Made by a program: the position numbers and the translations under genes. From Alteromonas naphthalenivorans (GTDB lineage: Bacteria > Pseudomonadota > Gammaproteobacteria > Enterobacterales > Alteromonadaceae), in the NCBI RefSeq assembly GCF_000213655.1, contig NC_015554.1, positions 4,526,001 to 4,590,000 of the forward strand: a stretch of DNA of 64,000 bases, given 5' to 3'. This document shows, one piece after another, positions 1 through 9,056 of this stretch. The notes under the pieces were generated by a model, which did no database searches, was not told the DNA's origin, and saw nothing but the letters and a program-made list of their open reading frames with translations. The stretch's first letter is position 1, and each line of letters opens with the position of its first letter.

Positions 1-1
1 G

Positions 2-835
2 CAGTTAGAAGATGACAACATGCTCTCTTACAGTGGTGACTCAGGTGACCGCCTGCATAACGTATACAGCATGCTGTATAACCGCTGCGTGTACGAAGCG
101 GCTGAGAAATACTGTAAAACCGGGCCATTTCTGTTCAGTCGTTCAGCATGGACCGGCAGCCAACGTTTTCCTGCCCAGTGGGGCGGCGATCCTCAAGCAG
201 ACTGGCATGGTCTAGCTGCGAGTATCCGCGGTAGCTTATCTTGGGGCATGTCGGGTGGTCCATTCTTCGCCACCGACATAGGCGGGTTCTATAAAGATAC
301 CCGCGACGCTGAACTCTACGTTCGCTGGGCACAGGCATCAGTATTCTCTGCTCACATGCGCCTGCATGGCATTGGCCCTCGCGAACCTTGGTCATACGGT
401 GAAGCAGCGTCTGATGCTGTCTTTAATGCGCTAAAGCTGCGTTACCGCTTACTGCCTTATTTAGAAAAAGCTACGCAACAAGCCAGTGAAACCGGCTTAC
501 CAGTGCAGCGTTCTATGGCACTCGCTTTCCCTAACGACCCACTTGCTAGCCAGTTTGAGCAACAATTCATGTGCGGCGAAAGCTTGTTAGTGGTGCCTTG
601 TATTGTGCCTGGCGGTAAAGTGAAGTTCTATTTACCAGAAGGTGATTGGGTTCGTTTTAATGCTGCTAGCACTTCACCTACCGACGAAGACACTTACCAA
701 GGCGGTAAGTACTACGAGCAAATCCTAGGTTTGAATGAGCTGGCGGTATTTGTTCGCAAAGGTGAGCAAGTGGTTTTAGGCCCTGAGGTAGAACATACCG
801 AAATGGATATGTCTGCTACCACTATGTGGCCGTAA
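2..835 (+). CDS. GH31 family alpha-glycosidase (alpha-glucosidase/alpha-xylosidase type), C-terminal part
   Basis: This frame is open to the left edge, so only the last 277 residues of the gene are present. It matches the C-terminal half of the GH31 catalytic barrel. An RSA...GSQRFPAQWGGD stretch lies near the start, and in this family the Asp of WGGD is the general acid/base. It is followed by SLSWGMSGGPFFATDIGGF, typical of the next barrel strand, and then by the beta-sandwich tail. The sequence around WGGD resembles YicI-type alpha-xylosidases, but alpha-glucosidases share it, so the substrate is open. The nucleophile region lies outside the window. The symporter gene begins 19 bases after the stop, which suggests an operon that imports and hydrolyses an alpha-linked sugar. 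No export signal can be judged because the N-terminus is missing. Confidence 0.85.
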   Translation, partial: QLEDDNMLSYSGDSGDRLHNVYSMLYNRCVYEAAEKYCKTGPFLFSRSAWTGSQRFPAQWGGDPQADWHGLAASIRGSLSWGMSGGPFFATDIGGFYKDTRDAELYVRWAQASVFSAHMRLHGIGPREPWSYGEAASDAVFNALKLRYRLLPYLEKATQQASETGLPVQRSMALAFPNDPLASQFEQQFMCGESLLVVPCIVPGGKVKFYLPEGDWVRFNAASTSPTDEDTYQGGKYYEQILGLNELAVFVRKGEQVVLGPEVEHTEMDMSATTMWP

Positions 836-854
836 TAGTCGTCGGAGTATTAGC

Positions 855-2489
855 ATGAATGTGACGCTTACCTTACTGACCTGCATGGCCTTTATGGCCG
901 TGGTCGCCATTATTTCGTACATGAAAACGAAAGGCGAAGTGAATACCCAAGACGGCTATTTTTTAGCAGGTCGGGGGTTAACCGGCACCTTCATTGCGGG
1001 CTCGATGATCCTGACCAACCTGTCTGCAGAGCAGCTTATTGGGCTTAACGGCTCTGCGTTTGGGTACAATTTAAGTGCTATGGCATGGGAAGTTACCGCC
1101 GGTATTTCTACCATTATCATGGCGCTGATATTTTTGCCCCGCTATTTAGCGGGCGCCTTCTCCACCCTACCCGAATTTTTACGTGACCGTTTCGACGATA
1201 ACGTAAGAAGAATGACCGTGGTGTTATTTATGGTGGGTTACACCTTAATTACTATTCCCTCAGTGCTCTATTCAGGCTCTATTGCCGTTCTTCGGTTGTT
1301 CGATGTGCCTGGGTTATTGAATTTAAGTTATGAAGCCAGCCTTATTGTCACCATTATTATGGTGGGCAGTATCGGTGCCTTGTACGCCATATTCGGCGGT
1401 TTAAAAGCAGTGGCAGTGTCAGATACCATTAACGGTGTGGGCCTTCTTATTGTTGGGTTATTGGTGCCTATTTTAGGCTTAATTGCATTGGGTGATGGTA
1501 GCTTCGCGGCCGGCCTAACCACTATTGCAACAACCGAAACTGAAAAGCTTAATGCCATAGGTGGGGCGGATGACCCCGTGCCCTTCGGGACTATTTTTAC
1601 CGGTATGATATTGGCCAACCTGTTTTATTGGGGTACCAATCAATACGTGATTCAACGCACACTTGGTGCTAAGAACTTAATTGAAGGTCAAAAGGGCGTG
1701 TTGTTTTCGGGATACTTTAAAGTACTCGTGCCCTTTATGATGATGTTACCCGGGGTTATTGCGTATCACTTGTACCAAAATGAAAACCTGCAAACTATCG
1801 ACTTGGCTTACCCCCACTTAGTGAAAGAAGTGCTACCACAATACTTGTCTGGTTTTTTCTTAGCCGTATTATTAGGGGCGGTTTTTAGCTCATTTAACTC
1901 ACTATTAAATAGTGCGGCCACGCTGTTTTGTTTAGACGTATACAAACCCTTTAAGAAAGATAAGGTGAGTGATTCTCAGCTTATCCGTGTAGCCAAAATT
2001 ACCAGTTTAGTTATTGCTGTGGTGTCTTTCATTACTGCGCCGCTGTTAATGCTGGCGCCAGAAGGGTTGTGGCAAATCATCCGTATCTTTACTGGTTTTT
2101 ATAACATTCCCGTTATTACCATTGTACTAGTTGGTTTATTTACTAAAAATGTGCCTGCCCTTGCTGCCAAAGTCGCCATTATCTTCCACGTAATTGCCTA
2201 CGCTTTATTGAAATTTGTGTGGCAAGTAGAGATTAACTTTATTCATATTTACGCTATTTTATTTGCTATCGAGCTAGGTATTATGTTGGCCATCGGTCAC
2301 TTCTACCCTATGGCGAAACCATGGCGCTTTGTTCCTAAAGCAGAAGTGGATATGACACCGTGGCGCTATGCTATTCCTTGCGCAATTATACTGGTTGGCT
2401 TAATTGTTACTTTGTACCTGATGTTCTCACCAGTAGGTTTCGTGGGCGGTATTAGCAACGCCTTTATTCCCTCGTTGGTAGGGCTATGA
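855..2489 (+). CDS. Sodium:solute symporter (SSS family), probably sugar
   Basis: The 544-residue protein has about 13-14 hydrophobic segments and the SSS hallmarks: an N-terminal YFLAGRGLTG segment, GSMILTNLSAEQLIGLNGSAFGYN, a YAIFGGLKAVAVSDTINGVG loop, and GAVFSSFNSLLNSAATLFCLDVYK toward the C-terminal half. Family members are inner-membrane Na+-coupled importers of sugars and related solutes. GGAG about 9 bases before the ATG supports the start. It directly follows the GH31 gene and is probably cotranscribed, so the likely cargo is an oligosaccharide or the monosaccharide released by that enzyme. The exact solute cannot be read from the sequence. A GC-rich hairpin follows the gene. Confidence 0.9.
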   Translation: MNVTLTLLTCMAFMAVVAIISYMKTKGEVNTQDGYFLAGRGLTGTFIAGSMILTNLSAEQLIGLNGSAFGYNLSAMAWEVTAGISTIIMALIFLPRYLAGAFSTLPEFLRDRFDDNVRRMTVVLFMVGYTLITIPSVLYSGSIAVLRLFDVPGLLNLSYEASLIVTIIMVGSIGALYAIFGGLKAVAVSDTINGVGLLIVGLLVPILGLIALGDGSFAAGLTTIATTETEKLNAIGGADDPVPFGTIFTGMILANLFYWGTNQYVIQRTLGAKNLIEGQKGVLFSGYFKVLVPFMMMLPGVIAYHLYQNENLQTIDLAYPHLVKEVLPQYLSGFFLAVLLGAVFSSFNSLLNSAATLFCLDVYKPFKKDKVSDSQLIRVAKITSLVIAVVSFITAPLLMLAPEGLWQIIRIFTGFYNIPVITIVLVGLFTKNVPALAAKVAIIFHVIAYALLKFVWQVEINFIHIYAILFAIELGIMLAIGHFYPMAKPWRFVPKAEVDMTPWRYAIPCAIILVGLIVTLYLMFSPVGFVGGISNAFIPSLVGL

Positions 2490-2583
2490 AGCACCTGCTT
2501 TGTCGCCATCGGCATAAGCCTTAAGTGGTGGCGTGCCAGATACGAACTAGGGTTAAAACGCTTAGCACACCCATAATACAAAC

Positions 2584-2604
2584 AGGCGGCCTTGGCCGCC
2601 TTTG
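2584..2604. terminator. Hairpin terminator between convergent genes
   Basis: The arms GGCGGCC (2585-2591) and GGCCGCC (2594-2600) form a short GC-rich stem followed by TTTGTTATTT. It lies between the ends of the symporter and CDF genes and could stop transcription from both sides. Confidence 0.65.
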
Positions 2605-3555
2605 TTATTTAAGATGAACATGTTCATGGTGATGCGGATGAACATGTAAATTGTCACTTTCATCCCGACAGGGCTCCCCAGGCAATTCAAATTCGATAGT
2701 GGTATGAGCCAAATTAAACGGCGCTAACCGATGTGACACCTCTTGCTTTAGAGACAGAAGTTTAGTGTTATCAATGCTGCAATTAATTACCACGTGCGCT
2801 GTTAGCACATGCTGTTCGCCATCAAGAGACCAAAAGTGAACATGATGTAGCTCTTCAACATGCTCAATGCTTAACAAGACATCAGAAATAGCCTGCTTCT
2901 GGGTATCATCAGGCGACCCTTGCAAAAACAATTTCATGGTTTGCACTACGTATCTCAGCACGTTGAATAAGATAAATAGGGTAAATAGAATAGATAGGAT
3001 TGGGTCGAGAATAGGCCAATCTACAAAATGTAAAACGATAGCTACAATGAGTACTGCTACCCAGCCCATAGTGTCTTCAATAAGGTGCCAGTTGAGCACC
3101 TTTTCATTCATTGAATGGCCGCCACTTAACTTATAAGCCGCAAATCCGTTCACGCAAATGCCCATTATTGCCAAGCCCATCATGCCCTCTGTCATCGGCA
3201 TTTCAGGGTTCGCCAACCGAGGAATAGCTTCTGATAAAACCCACGCTGAGCCTGCAACAAGAATGAGCCCGTTGATCATAGCGCCCAAGAGGCTCAATCG
3301 CTTAAAACCATATGAGTATTTGTCGGTAGCCGATTTATTACCCAATTTACTTAAGCACCATGCAAGGCCAATAGACAAGGTATCACCTAAATCGTGCACC
3401 GCATCGGCCATAATGGCAACACTGTTAGTTAACCACCCACCGATAAACTCTATGATGGTAAAGCAGAAGTTTAGCCAGAATGCCCAGCCTATACGGGTGC
3501 TATCAGTTTCTGCATGGCTATGTCCGTGAGCATGACCGTGAGAATGATGGTGCAT
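2605..3555 (-). CDS. Cation diffusion facilitator (zinc-type) exporter
   Basis: A 316-residue CDF protein with six predicted membrane segments. The N-terminus is His-rich (MHHHSHGHAHGHSH) and so is the C-terminus (HVHPHHHEHVH), as in ZitB/CzcD-type zinc exporters. The HxxxD metal-site pattern appears in TM2 (AVHDLGDT, H54 and D58) and again in TM5 (WHLIEDT). A cytoplasmic C-terminal domain follows. Family members exchange Zn2+ or similar divalent ions for protons across the inner membrane. An AAAGGAGTAACAAATA stretch precedes the ATG. It stands alone, divergent from the fimbrial operon; the metal is inferred from family resemblance only. Confidence 0.9.
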   Translation of the reverse strand: MHHHSHGHAHGHSHAETDSTRIGWAFWLNFCFTIIEFIGGWLTNSVAIMADAVHDLGDTLSIGLAWCLSKLGNKSATDKYSYGFKRLSLLGAMINGLILVAGSAWVLSEAIPRLANPEMPMTEGMMGLAIMGICVNGFAAYKLSGGHSMNEKVLNWHLIEDTMGWVAVLIVAIVLHFVDWPILDPILSILFTLFILFNVLRYVVQTMKLFLQGSPDDTQKQAISDVLLSIEHVEELHHVHFWSLDGEQHVLTAHVVINCSIDNTKLLSLKQEVSHRLAPFNLAHTTIEFELPGEPCRDESDNLHVHPHHHEHVHLK

Positions 3556-4051
3556 TATTTGTTACTCCTTTAATAGCATGTCCACTGCATACTGAAATTA
3601 TAAACCGCATCCTTGAAAACACGATACTTGTTAAAAAAACATGCAGTTTAAAGTCCGCTCAACAACACAATAATAAATTTCCGTCAGCATTCAAGTGCGT
3701 AATAAAATACTAAAAACGTCTCTCTACCCCACACAAATAAAATTTTTTTAAAAAATATTGAAAATTTTAAAATTTATGCTTGTATACAAAAGTACAACTT
3801 TAAAAAGTACCTTAAAAAAACTTAAACATAATCAATACGTTGAACATCTGCTTTTTTTCATCTCGATAATAGTTATTAAATTCAATAAGTAAGCATGAGG
3901 TTTAACGCCTTTTAAAAGGGTAAAGACTGTGGTTATATATTTTCGCTGTCAATTGGGTTCGAATAATAACTTCAAAGCAACTCACTGATTTTAGAACAAT
4001 TGTAATCTATTTCGTTAGACAGCCCCGACTAAAGGTATGAGAGGAAACAAA
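3556..4051. other. AT-rich intergenic region upstream of the fimbrial operon
   Basis: About 500 bases with no credible gene. Positions 3735-3850 are extremely AT-rich, with several A- and T-tracts in phase-like succession (for example around 3746-3775). Such DNA is often curved and a target of H-NS-type silencers, which would fit control of a surface-fibre operon. No convincing -35/-10 pair was fixed. The short open frames here have no coding character. Confidence 0.5.
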
Positions 4052-4561
4052 ATGAAAAAAAGAATAATGACAATAGCGCTACTTTCTACTATCTCTGCGT
4101 CAACACTTGCAGCAAGTGAAACATTTCAAGCGAATGTAGACGCGATGTCCGATGCCACTATTGCAGAGACTGCTACGCTTCACTTCGGTGCAATGCAACC
4201 GACGGTAGGCTCTGTGTGTACCATGAATGATGCGGGCTTAGTATCGGGCGATTGCGATGTTTCTAATGCTAACATTGCTATTGGTCTAATTACGGTATCA
4301 GGCTTAGCTTCGAATGTTCCTGTGAATGTAACAGTGACAGGTGCATCTGGCACCAATGTGACTTTTGAAGCGAACTACGACATCAATTCAGCTGTGGCAA
4401 CATACGACAATATCGCAGACGGCACATTGACTGCGGTTACTACAGACGCATCAGGTACAGATCTTACTATCGATGTATATGGTGACATGACTGTGGACTC
4501 GGCGTTATCGCCAGGCGACTCTTATACAGCTAACTATATAGTTGACGTTACGTTCCAGTAA
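4052..4561 (+). CDS. Fimbrial major subunit-like secreted protein (DUF4402-like)
   Basis: 169 residues from the ATG at 4052, which has GAGGAAACAAA just before it; an in-frame ATG at 4037 would place that ribosome site inside the gene. A signal peptide (MKKRIMTIALLSTISASTLAAS) is followed by a small beta-rich domain with one disulphide-capable Cys pair (SVCTM...GDCDV). It ends in GDSYTANYIVDVTFQ, the tail typical of DUF4402 and spore-coat-U-like subunits assembled by chaperone-usher systems. The next two genes encode the chaperone and the usher, so this is probably the polymerised fibre subunit. Family assignment rests on the pattern and the neighbours. A weak hairpin downstream may make this message more abundant than the rest of the operon. 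Confidence 0.75.
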   Translation: MKKRIMTIALLSTISASTLAASETFQANVDAMSDATIAETATLHFGAMQPTVGSVCTMNDAGLVSGDCDVSNANIAIGLITVSGLASNVPVNVTVTGASGTNVTFEANYDINSAVATYDNIADGTLTAVTTDASGTDLTIDVYGDMTVDSALSPGDSYTANYIVDVTFQ

Positions 4562-4568
4562 TCGTTCG

Positions 4569-4599
4569 AGGCGAGCGAGCTGCGTTCGCCTATTCTTTT
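4569..4599 (+). terminator. Partial terminator or attenuator hairpin after the pilin gene
   Basis: A 9-bp stem (4569-4577 with 4583-4591, one G-T pair, loop AGCTG) is followed by ATTCTTTTC. The U-run is broken, so it is probably leaky. It would let a fraction of transcripts continue into the chaperone and usher genes, a usual way to make pilin in excess. Confidence 0.55.
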
Positions 4600-4623
4600 C
4601 TATACTCGAAATCAGAAGTAAAT

Positions 4624-5400
4624 ATGATACTGATACGGCTGTTAACACCCATTCGCCTTTCTATTTTTCTTGTTATCTCTGTTGCTCTATTTTTTTCCAG
4701 TGTGGCTAATGCAGATGTTTCGCTATCTAAATTTCGCATTTATTTTGATTCAAAATCTCGCTCAGACTCTATCCAAATACGTAACACAAGCTCAACGCCA
4801 ATGTCTTACCAAGCAGAGTTATCTATTAATGCGATGACTGAGGAGGGATTAGTGTACGCGGTCACAGAAGACCCGCTTACAGCATCAACGTTTATTAGAT
4901 ATTCTCCAAAACGCGGCAATATTCTACCCGGAGAGCGTCAAGCGCTGCGCTTCGCGTTACGAAAGCCTGCTGGACTTGCTGATGGCGAGTACCGCGCTAA
5001 TCTTCGCTTAGTAACAGAAATAGCGCCTGGTACAAACGGGAATGTAAACCTTGCCAGCAAACTTGCATACAATATTCCGATTATAGTGCGTCATGGACGC
5101 ATTACCGCTGAAGCTTCAATGGTGAATCCTTCCACCATTATTTATAACGGGAAGCCACACGTACAAGTTTGGCTAAAACGTTCAGGCAATCGTTCGCTAT
5201 TCGGGAACTTCATAATAGAGGATGCGAATGGGGAAGAGATCGGTGTACTGAATAACGTAGCAGTCTATCGCCCTCTTGAACGTCGAAAAGTACTGATTCC
5301 CTTGCAAAACGCCAAAAAAGGGCCCGTTGTTATTCGGTTTACTGAAATTGATAAATTTGGTGGCGATATAGCGCTATCTATTGAACACGTTATAAAATAG
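4624..5400 (+). CDS. Periplasmic fimbrial chaperone (PapD-like)
   Basis: 258 residues with an N-terminal signal/anchor (about residues 8-30, ending SVANA). Two Ig-like beta domains follow: VSLSKFRIYFDSKSRSD...IQIRNTS resembles the PapD N-terminal strands, and RYSPKRGNILPGERQALRFALRKP is the G1-strand region that donates to pilin subunits. The second domain runs from about residue 150. PapD chaperones fold pilins by donor-strand complementation in the periplasm and hand them to the usher. It sits between the pilin-like gene (62 bases upstream) and the usher gene (17 bases downstream). The divergence from classical FimC/PapD suggests the alternative DUF4402-type class. Confidence 0.85.
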   Translation: MILIRLLTPIRLSIFLVISVALFFSSVANADVSLSKFRIYFDSKSRSDSIQIRNTSSTPMSYQAELSINAMTEEGLVYAVTEDPLTASTFIRYSPKRGNILPGERQALRFALRKPAGLADGEYRANLRLVTEIAPGTNGNVNLASKLAYNIPIIVRHGRITAEASMVNPSTIIYNGKPHVQVWLKRSGNRSLFGNFIIEDANGEEIGVLNNVAVYRPLERRKVLIPLQNAKKGPVVIRFTEIDKFGGDIALSIEHVIK

Positions 5401-5417
5401 CAGCCTGCTAACGTGTC

Positions 5418-8400
5418 ATGAGGATACTATCCTTCATATTCTTGTGTCTTACGGTGTTCGTCTCTTGGGCGGAACCCTGTCCTCCCATTTCTTCAACGGC
5501 TCGGGTGGCATTGGACGAAGACCAATTATTAATCAGTGTATTACGCCTTAACGGTCGTCCCCTATGGGATGGCTTTGACGTTTACCCTGTTGGTGAACGA
5601 TACCTAGTTCCCGCATCTCTGTTCGCTGACGCGCTTTCCCTAGACTGGGAAATATCAATGACTCAAGGAATTATACAATCTCAAGGTAATGACGATTTCT
5701 GCAGCTTCAACTATGCATTCAATCAAGCCTTGCCTACTCTTAGTAATACGCCGCCTGATACGTTTCTTTGGGCAGCCGATGATTTTGATATCTATATCGA
5801 TACACGCATGATTGCGGCTTTATTGCAGATTGAACAAACGTTTAATTATACGTTGCTTCAGCTCAACCTCACTGGCCGTCTTCCCCTAAATTCATCTTCA
5901 AACGTAAGCGCTGATAATCCGCAGCTACACTTTAAGCCTAGCGTAGTGCCTGTAAGTAAAGTGGTTGAAGATCAATATCAGTTCTTCACTTCGCCACTGG
6001 TTACCTACCGCCTATCAAAACAAGATAGTGCGACCAGCGATAATCGTTTTTCAGCCAATATAAACGCAGGGTTCGATTTCTTATATCATTCAGCAAACCT
6101 ACGTGTGAGCAGAGTTGATGACACCAGTGTCCATTACCTGCGATTTGGCAAAACCTTAAACGAAAACTACCAAGGTTCTGATAACGCCTTAGACAACTTT
6201 GCCTATGAGTTTGGCGATATACAGCTGCAAAGAGATGAACTGGTTACACGCTCTGGACAGTCACTCGGCTTGATTGTACATAATGGGGATACACGGCAGC
6301 GGCGCAGTTTTTCAAGCACTAGTATTGAAGAGTTCGTATTACCCAGCTGGCGGATACAACTTTTCAGAAATGGACAATTTATCGATGAGCAATTCAGTAA
6401 CGAGGAGAATAAGGTACTTTTCGAAGATATAGAAACCTTCTATGGCGCAAACTTATTCGAGTTGAAGCTATATGGGCCTGAAGGTCAGCAAGAGGTTCGA
6501 ACTAAAACCGTCAATGTGGGTAATAACCAGCTAAGGCAGGGAAAATTCGATTTTTTATTTGGGCTTACCGACAATCAATTTCGCTTACTGGATGGTCAAG
6601 TATCTACCACAGGAATAGGAAAAGCCACTGTCGCCCGGCTCGGCTATGGCCTCACGGATAGCGCAACATTATCTGCTAGCGTTCAACGTCTTTGGCTGGA
6701 AGATGAAATTGCCTCGTATGTCACAGCCGGTATCAATACCCAACTTTTCGGCTCGGCACTCAAATTTGAGGTGTCAGATCAGGATACGGGTGGTTATGGT
6801 ATGTTTTTAGGTTGGAACGGCAGGTTCAGCAATAACCTCAACTTGAACTTTTCTACCCGTTACTTTAACAATTTTTATAGCGATGCATACTCACAAGGCG
6901 AGGATATTAAGCACATTTCCTCGTTACGTTTGAACGGTAAAACTGAGTGGTTTGGGCGCTTTGGTTGGAACGCCAGTATGACCCACCGAGCCTATGAATT
7001 CGATGAACCCCAAAGTGCTTTTAACGTGAATTTAAATGACAACTTTCTGGGGGGGACTTTTGCTTCAGGGGTCAGCGTCTCTAACAATAGTAGCGATGCG
7101 GTCACTGGCCGATTGTATTACGCCAAAGACGTTAATGGATGGAACCTTTCTAGTGCTTGGAACTTTATTCCTTCAGATCGCTTTTCAACCGACAATTTCT
7201 ATGTGTCGATGCGGTGGCCACAATCGCTCACCCAACATCGAGAAACTCGCATACGTTATAGAAGAGATACTGACAATGTCTTGGAAATTAGACACCAACA
7301 CAACTGGCGCTTTGAGTCGTTAAATATTGGGTTGGCAGCCAGCGTAATGGAGGGCGGAGATTGGTCAGTAAACCTTTCCTTAACCGGCAATACGAATGTT
7401 AACCCGTATACGCAAAGTTTGAATTTTGAACGCTCAGCGGGGGCCACCGCTGGACGCATAGATGCATTTGCCTACCTAGACGATAATAGAAATTTACGTA
7501 AAGACCCTAACGAAATGCCTATAGAAGGCCTTACGTTTACGGGAAGCTCACTATGGCGTGATAAAAGTACCGATGCAAATGGAATGGTTAGGCTCAATAC
7601 TGGGGCCAGAGTACAAAACCTCACCTTAAAACCAGATTCGCTTCCTGACCCATATATGTTGCCAGCCTCTGGCAAAGTACAAATACTGACCCACGCCGGC
7701 GGGGTTAATAAAACTCAATTCCCAGTACATACCTTTAATGATGTTGAGGGCACTATTTACGTAATCGGTGATTCGTCTAGCCGTGGAGCGGGTTATGTTG
7801 ACATAGCACTTATCGATAATACTGAACAAATCGTCGTTAAAACGCGAACAGAGAGCGATGGCTATTTCTATGTTAACGCTATTCCCCCTGGTGAGTATCG
7901 CATTGAAATAGATAAGGATTACCTCATTCAGAAAGGCTTAACGATTCAAACCAGTACGCTTTCATTTACCGCCCTAGCACAAGGCGATTCTGTTTTTATA
8001 GATGATATTTTGCTTGCGCGAGAAGCATCTTCATCTAACGAAAACCTTGCATACCATTCTGCAACCGTTGAGCCTGTTTCAAACCCAGATACCCTCCACA
8101 AATATGAAATTCAAATTGGTATATTCAGGCATTCTCGCTCTATTTTTGAAGTGATGAAGCATTTACCCATAGCACCTGAGTCTATTCAATTTCATCGCAA
8201 TCATAGTGCAGCATTAACCTATGTAACGGTAGGCAGGTTTGACCTATTTAGCGAAGCCAAAATGATATTACAAAAACTCAATCAACACCCAGCCTTTAGT
8301 CACGCATTCATAAGCCCATCAGCGCGATATACCGGTGAGCATTGGCGATTAGAGTCTGTATTAGAGGATATACAAGAACTTATTCAGAGCTCACTTCGTC

Positions 8401-8651
8401 AAATAGAATCCAGTTCCGCCGAACGCCTATGTCAGCTTGCCGCCTATCAAGCCCTTAGCTCAATTAATCCCATGATTTTTATCGAGCACCCTGAACTGAT
8501 GCTATTGCCTAATAACCATGCGTCTCCTTCGTTTTACCGCCTTGTCGCTCCCGCGGGCGCGACATCAGTTTGTGATGATGATTATTACGATGCAAAATAC
8601 CGTAGCGGCCCGCTTTCCGTCACTCGTGAAAGCTTACTAACAAAACAATAG
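5418..8651 (+). CDS. Outer-membrane usher with C-terminal carboxypeptidase-regulatory-like and SPOR-like domains
   Basis: 1077 residues, long for an usher (typically 800-900). A signal peptide ends near SWAEP. An N-terminal periplasmic domain is followed by a PapC/FimD-like 24-strand barrel with a plug, roughly residues 190-675. After the barrel come two beta-sandwich carboxypeptidase-regulatory-like repeats (from about 679, with AFAYLDDNRNLRKDPNE, and from about 777). Residues about 895-972 then match a SPOR-type fold (YEIQIGIF..., TYVTVGRFDLFSEAKMILQKL, AFISPS). A unique tail of about 105 residues follows. Ushers secrete and polymerise chaperone-bound pilins; SPOR domains bind denuded peptidoglycan glycans. 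The combination suggests a wall-tethered usher, which is inference. No separate adhesin gene is present in the operon. Confidence 0.85.
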   Translation: MRILSFIFLCLTVFVSWAEPCPPISSTARVALDEDQLLISVLRLNGRPLWDGFDVYPVGERYLVPASLFADALSLDWEISMTQGIIQSQGNDDFCSFNYAFNQALPTLSNTPPDTFLWAADDFDIYIDTRMIAALLQIEQTFNYTLLQLNLTGRLPLNSSSNVSADNPQLHFKPSVVPVSKVVEDQYQFFTSPLVTYRLSKQDSATSDNRFSANINAGFDFLYHSANLRVSRVDDTSVHYLRFGKTLNENYQGSDNALDNFAYEFGDIQLQRDELVTRSGQSLGLIVHNGDTRQRRSFSSTSIEEFVLPSWRIQLFRNGQFIDEQFSNEENKVLFEDIETFYGANLFELKLYGPEGQQEVRTKTVNVGNNQLRQGKFDFLFGLTDNQFRLLDGQVSTTGIGKATVARLGYGLTDSATLSASVQRLWLEDEIASYVTAGINTQLFGSALKFEVSDQDTGGYGMFLGWNGRFSNNLNLNFSTRYFNNFYSDAYSQGEDIKHISSLRLNGKTEWFGRFGWNASMTHRAYEFDEPQSAFNVNLNDNFLGGTFASGVSVSNNSSDAVTGRLYYAKDVNGWNLSSAWNFIPSDRFSTDNFYVSMRWPQSLTQHRETRIRYRRDTDNVLEIRHQHNWRFESLNIGLAASVMEGGDWSVNLSLTGNTNVNPYTQSLNFERSAGATAGRIDAFAYLDDNRNLRKDPNEMPIEGLTFTGSSLWRDKSTDANGMVRLNTGARVQNLTLKPDSLPDPYMLPASGKVQILTHAGGVNKTQFPVHTFNDVEGTIYVIGDSSSRGAGYVDIALIDNTEQIVVKTRTESDGYFYVNAIPPGEYRIEIDKDYLIQKGLTIQTSTLSFTALAQGDSVFIDDILLAREASSSNENLAYHSATVEPVSNPDTLHKYEIQIGIFRHSRSIFEVMKHLPIAPESIQFHRNHSAALTYVTVGRFDLFSEAKMILQKLNQHPAFSHAFISPSARYTGEHWRLESVLEDIQELIQSSLRQIESSSAERLCQLAAYQALSSINPMIFIEHPELMLLPNNHASPSFYRLVAPAGATSVCDDDYYDAKYRSGPLSVTRESLLTKQ

Positions 8652-8937
8652 AGGCTTTAATCGAAGCAGCTAACCTACACGTTTTCTGATGCAATATTTC
8701 TAAGCAGTTTTTGCCAAAAACCTTTCGACTAAACAATTAACATTTTATTTTTATTCGCCTGAATACAAGGTTAATTTTTTGTACTAATTGCTGTGATTTT
8801 GCTTCACACCAAATAAAACTCATATATAACATAAAGTTAAAATCACTCCTCACGTAAACACACCCACATCAAGTAAACCAAATGTTAAAAATATCAAAGA
8901 GTGTTGTTGATCTTTCAATTAACGTGCATTAATCTTA

Positions 8938-8951
8938 TGTAAGCGCTTTCA
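8938..8951. promoter_or_regulatory. LacI-family operator, distal copy
   Basis: TGTAAGCGCTTTCA fits the LacI-family pattern TGnAAnCGnTTnCA around an AAGCGCTT core. A second site has its centre 37 bp downstream, about 3.5 helical turns. A LacI-type sugar regulator is not encoded in the window. Confidence 0.7.
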
Positions 8952-8974
8952 AACAGAAAAATAACAACTTTAAA

Positions 8975-8988
8975 TGGAAGCGCTTACA
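8975..8988. promoter_or_regulatory. LacI-family operator, proximal copy
   Basis: TGGAAGCGCTTACA has the same AAGCGCTT core as the site at 8938. It lies about 70 bases before the GH16 start, a position suited to blocking transcription until the inducer, probably a laminarin-derived oligosaccharide, is present. Confidence 0.7.
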
Positions 8989-9056
8989 AAACATAACTCG
9001 ACGTGGTCAACGCGGCGTTTTAGATAACCATTTACTTAGCATTAGGGCTGAAGATA

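Larger units (their letters stand above)
8652..9056. other. Intergenic region upstream of the laminarinase operon
   Basis: About 400 AT-rich bases without a gene. They contain two LacI-type operators (listed separately) and must hold the promoter of the GH16-TonB receptor pair. No terminator with a clear U-run was recognised after the usher gene. Confidence 0.5.

Noticed and set aside
3480..3713. Open frame over the start of the CDF gene
   Set aside because: It overlaps the CDF N-terminus on the other strand and has no start signal.
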